In this document: one piece after another, positions 22,147 through 23,202 of the stretch
How the letters are laid out: each line of letters begins with the position of its first letter
How positions within the stretch are numbered: position 1 is the stretch's first letter
Assembly (NCBI GenBank): GCA_035569695.1
Contig: DATMMO010000468.1
Coordinates: 1-23,202 of the forward strand
Source of the DNA: DASXMT01 sp035569695
GTDB taxonomy: Bacteria; Actinomycetota; Acidimicrobiia; Acidimicrobiales; RAAP-2
DNA: 23,202 nucleotides
Direction: 5' to 3'
Position numbers and translations under genes: made by a program
The notes under the pieces: generated by a model
Seen by the model: only the letters and a program-made list of their open reading frames with translations
The model's database searches: none
What the model was told of the DNA's origin: nothing

Positions 22147-23202
22147 TCAGAGGACACCGCTCTGGGACGGCACCCATAGTCGATGACTGTTCGACGAAGG
22201 TGCGCCATCGGCCTCCCCATAGGAACGCACCACGTCTTCCAGTCGCGCCACGCGGCTGCCCTTGACCAGCGCTGCGTCACCCGGGCCCATCGTCTGCAAC
22301 AAGGCGACGGCCTCGTCGACACCCGTCACGTGGGCAGTGCCATAGAGCCCGGTCTCGTATCCCACCACCTCGATCCCGAGCTCCTCCGCCAGGAGGGCGA
22401 TCCGGCGATGCTCGGACTCGCTCTGGTCCCCCAGCTCGGCCATCAGCCCGAGGATGGCCAGCTTGCGTCGGCCCGGCAACGCGGCCAACGAGCGCATGGC
22501 CGCCTCGGCCGACGCGGGGTTCGCGTTGTAGCAGTCGACGACCAGGACGGGGCCATCGGGCACGTGATGGACCTCCATGCGCAAGGGCGATCCCTGGCTC
22601 ACCGCCAGTGCCGCGGCCACGGCCTCGATGGGGACCCCACACCACAGAGCAACCGTCGCCGCGGCCAACGCGTTGCCGACTTGGTGCACGCCGTGCACCG
22701 CCAGCCGGACCTCAGTCTGCCCCCACGGCGACGACAGACGGAACCGTGCACGCAGCTCCCGGTCGAATGTGACGTCGTCAGCCCGCACCTCGGCATCGCC
22801 GCCCACCGAATACCCGAGCACGGGACTCGCGCTGAGCGACGCCATGTCTCGGACCCTGGGGTCGTCGAAGTTCAACACGGCGAGACCCGCTGCGGGCAAA
22901 GCGGTCACGAGCTCGCCCTTGGCTCGGGCCACCCCGTCGAGGTCACCGAAGTACTCCACGTGCGCCATGGCCACCCTGGTCACGACGCCGACGTCTGGAG
23001 ATGCGACCTCGGCCAGCAGCTCGATCTGCCCCACACCCCGGGCCCCCATTTCGAGGACCACCCACCGCGCATCGTCCGGCGCGTTGAGCAGCGTCAGAGG
23101 GAGGCCCAGCTCGTTGTTGAAGGAACGCTCGCTGGCCGCAGTGGAGAACGTCGACGCCAGACAGCCGGCCAGGAGGTCCTTGGTGGTGGTCTTGCCCACC
23201 GA
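22147..23202 (-). CDS. murF: UDP-N-acetylmuramoyl-tripeptide--D-alanyl-D-alanine ligase, C-terminal 351 residues (5' end outside window)
   Basis: MurF joins D-Ala-D-Ala to the UDP-MurNAc-tripeptide with ATP in the cytoplasm, the last soluble step before the lipid-linked stages of peptidoglycan synthesis. The visible part begins inside the P-loop (SVGKTTTK), followed by NNELGLPLTLLN, EMGARGVGQI, ITRVA-like VTRVAMAHVEYFG, NALAAATVALWCG (central ATPase domain) and the C-terminal domain DCYNANPASAEAAMRSL and ILGLMAELGDQSESEHR, all typical of MurF. Full-length MurF is about 450-470 residues, so roughly 100-110 N-terminal residues are missing. The C-terminal tail after RVARLEDVV is about 30 residues and unconserved. 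No dcw-cluster gene (mraY, murD) follows; instead a MarR gene converges 32 bases away. Confidence 0.95.
   Translation of the reverse strand, partial: SVGKTTTKDLLAGCLASTFSTAASERSFNNELGLPLTLLNAPDDARWVVLEMGARGVGQIELLAEVASPDVGVVTRVAMAHVEYFGDLDGVARAKGELVTALPAAGLAVLNFDDPRVRDMASLSASPVLGYSVGGDAEVRADDVTFDRELRARFRLSSPWGQTEVRLAVHGVHQVGNALAAATVALWCGVPIEAVAAALAVSQGSPLRMEVHHVPDGPVLVVDCYNANPASAEAAMRSLAALPGRRKLAILGLMAELGDQSESEHRRIALLAEELGIEVVGYETGLYGTAHVTGVDEAVALLQTMGPGDAALVKGSRVARLEDVVRSYGEADGAPSSNSHRLWVPSQSGVL

Noticed and set aside
1..23202. CRISPR array, transposon, integrase or attachment site
   Set aside because: No regularly spaced repeats, no transposase or recombinase frame and no terminal inverted repeats were seen on either strand.

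Overview
This is a GC-rich bacterial chromosomal window with strong third-position G/C in real genes, several GTG starts, and families typical of soil Actinomycetota: an ECF sigma factor fused to a SnoaL/NTF2 domain, an ECF42 sigma factor with its DGPF (YCII) partner, DHA2 drug exporters and MarR regulators. An actinobacterium, possibly outside Streptomyces/Mycobacterium (for example Acidimicrobiia), is my best guess, but nothing here fixes the genus. I see no tRNA, rRNA, insertion sequence, integrase, phage gene or CRISPR array.

Layout. 1-381: 3' end of an unrecognised gene. 479-1775 (minus): SnoaL-fused ECF sigma factor followed by a YCII-like protein. 1917-3309 (plus): a cupin-like protein and a CmoM/SmtA-like methyltransferase. 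3504-5062 (plus): DGPF/YCII protein and ECF42 sigma factor with overlapping ends. 5139-7306 (plus): a possible small leader ORF, an alpha/beta hydrolase, a VOC protein and a VIT1/CCC1-type membrane protein. 7329-8306 (minus): HtrA-type serine protease with a PDZ domain and no export signal. 8502-13523 (minus): a five-gene run (SDR, epimerase, HSL-type esterase, isochorismatase-like hydrolase, DHA2 exporter) with a MarR regulator (13742-14248) divergent from its first gene. 14383-17924 (minus): two secreted alkaline-phosphatase-superfamily proteins. 17925-18518: a 594-base non-coding stretch with short tandem repeats. 18519-18995 (plus): SnoaL-like protein. 19066-19665 (minus): RibD_C/dihydrofolate-reductase-like protein. 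19944-22114: a second DHA2 exporter with its own divergent MarR regulator. 22147-23202 (minus): the C-terminal three quarters of MurF.

How the genes may work together. Both ECF sigma factors have, at the right place upstream, a sequence matching the promoter type I remember for their groups: GGTCACA-N16-CGTC before the SnoaL-fused sigma gene and TGTCGA-N17-CGTC before the DGPF-ECF42 pair. Both look like autoregulated stress modules, each carrying a YCII-family partner. The SDR-to-exporter run looks like a MarR-controlled cluster for modifying and exporting a small molecule; a CTTGC/GCAAG inverted repeat overlaps the -35 box of its predicted promoter. The second MarR/exporter pair has its own candidate operators (GTCAGGGGA / TCCCCTGAC). 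The paired secreted phosphatase-superfamily proteins suggest scavenging of phosphate or hydrolysis of phosphoesters outside the cell. No single obviously new defence or mobile system is visible; the most interesting points are the two sigma/YCII modules with predicted promoters and the MarR-controlled cluster.
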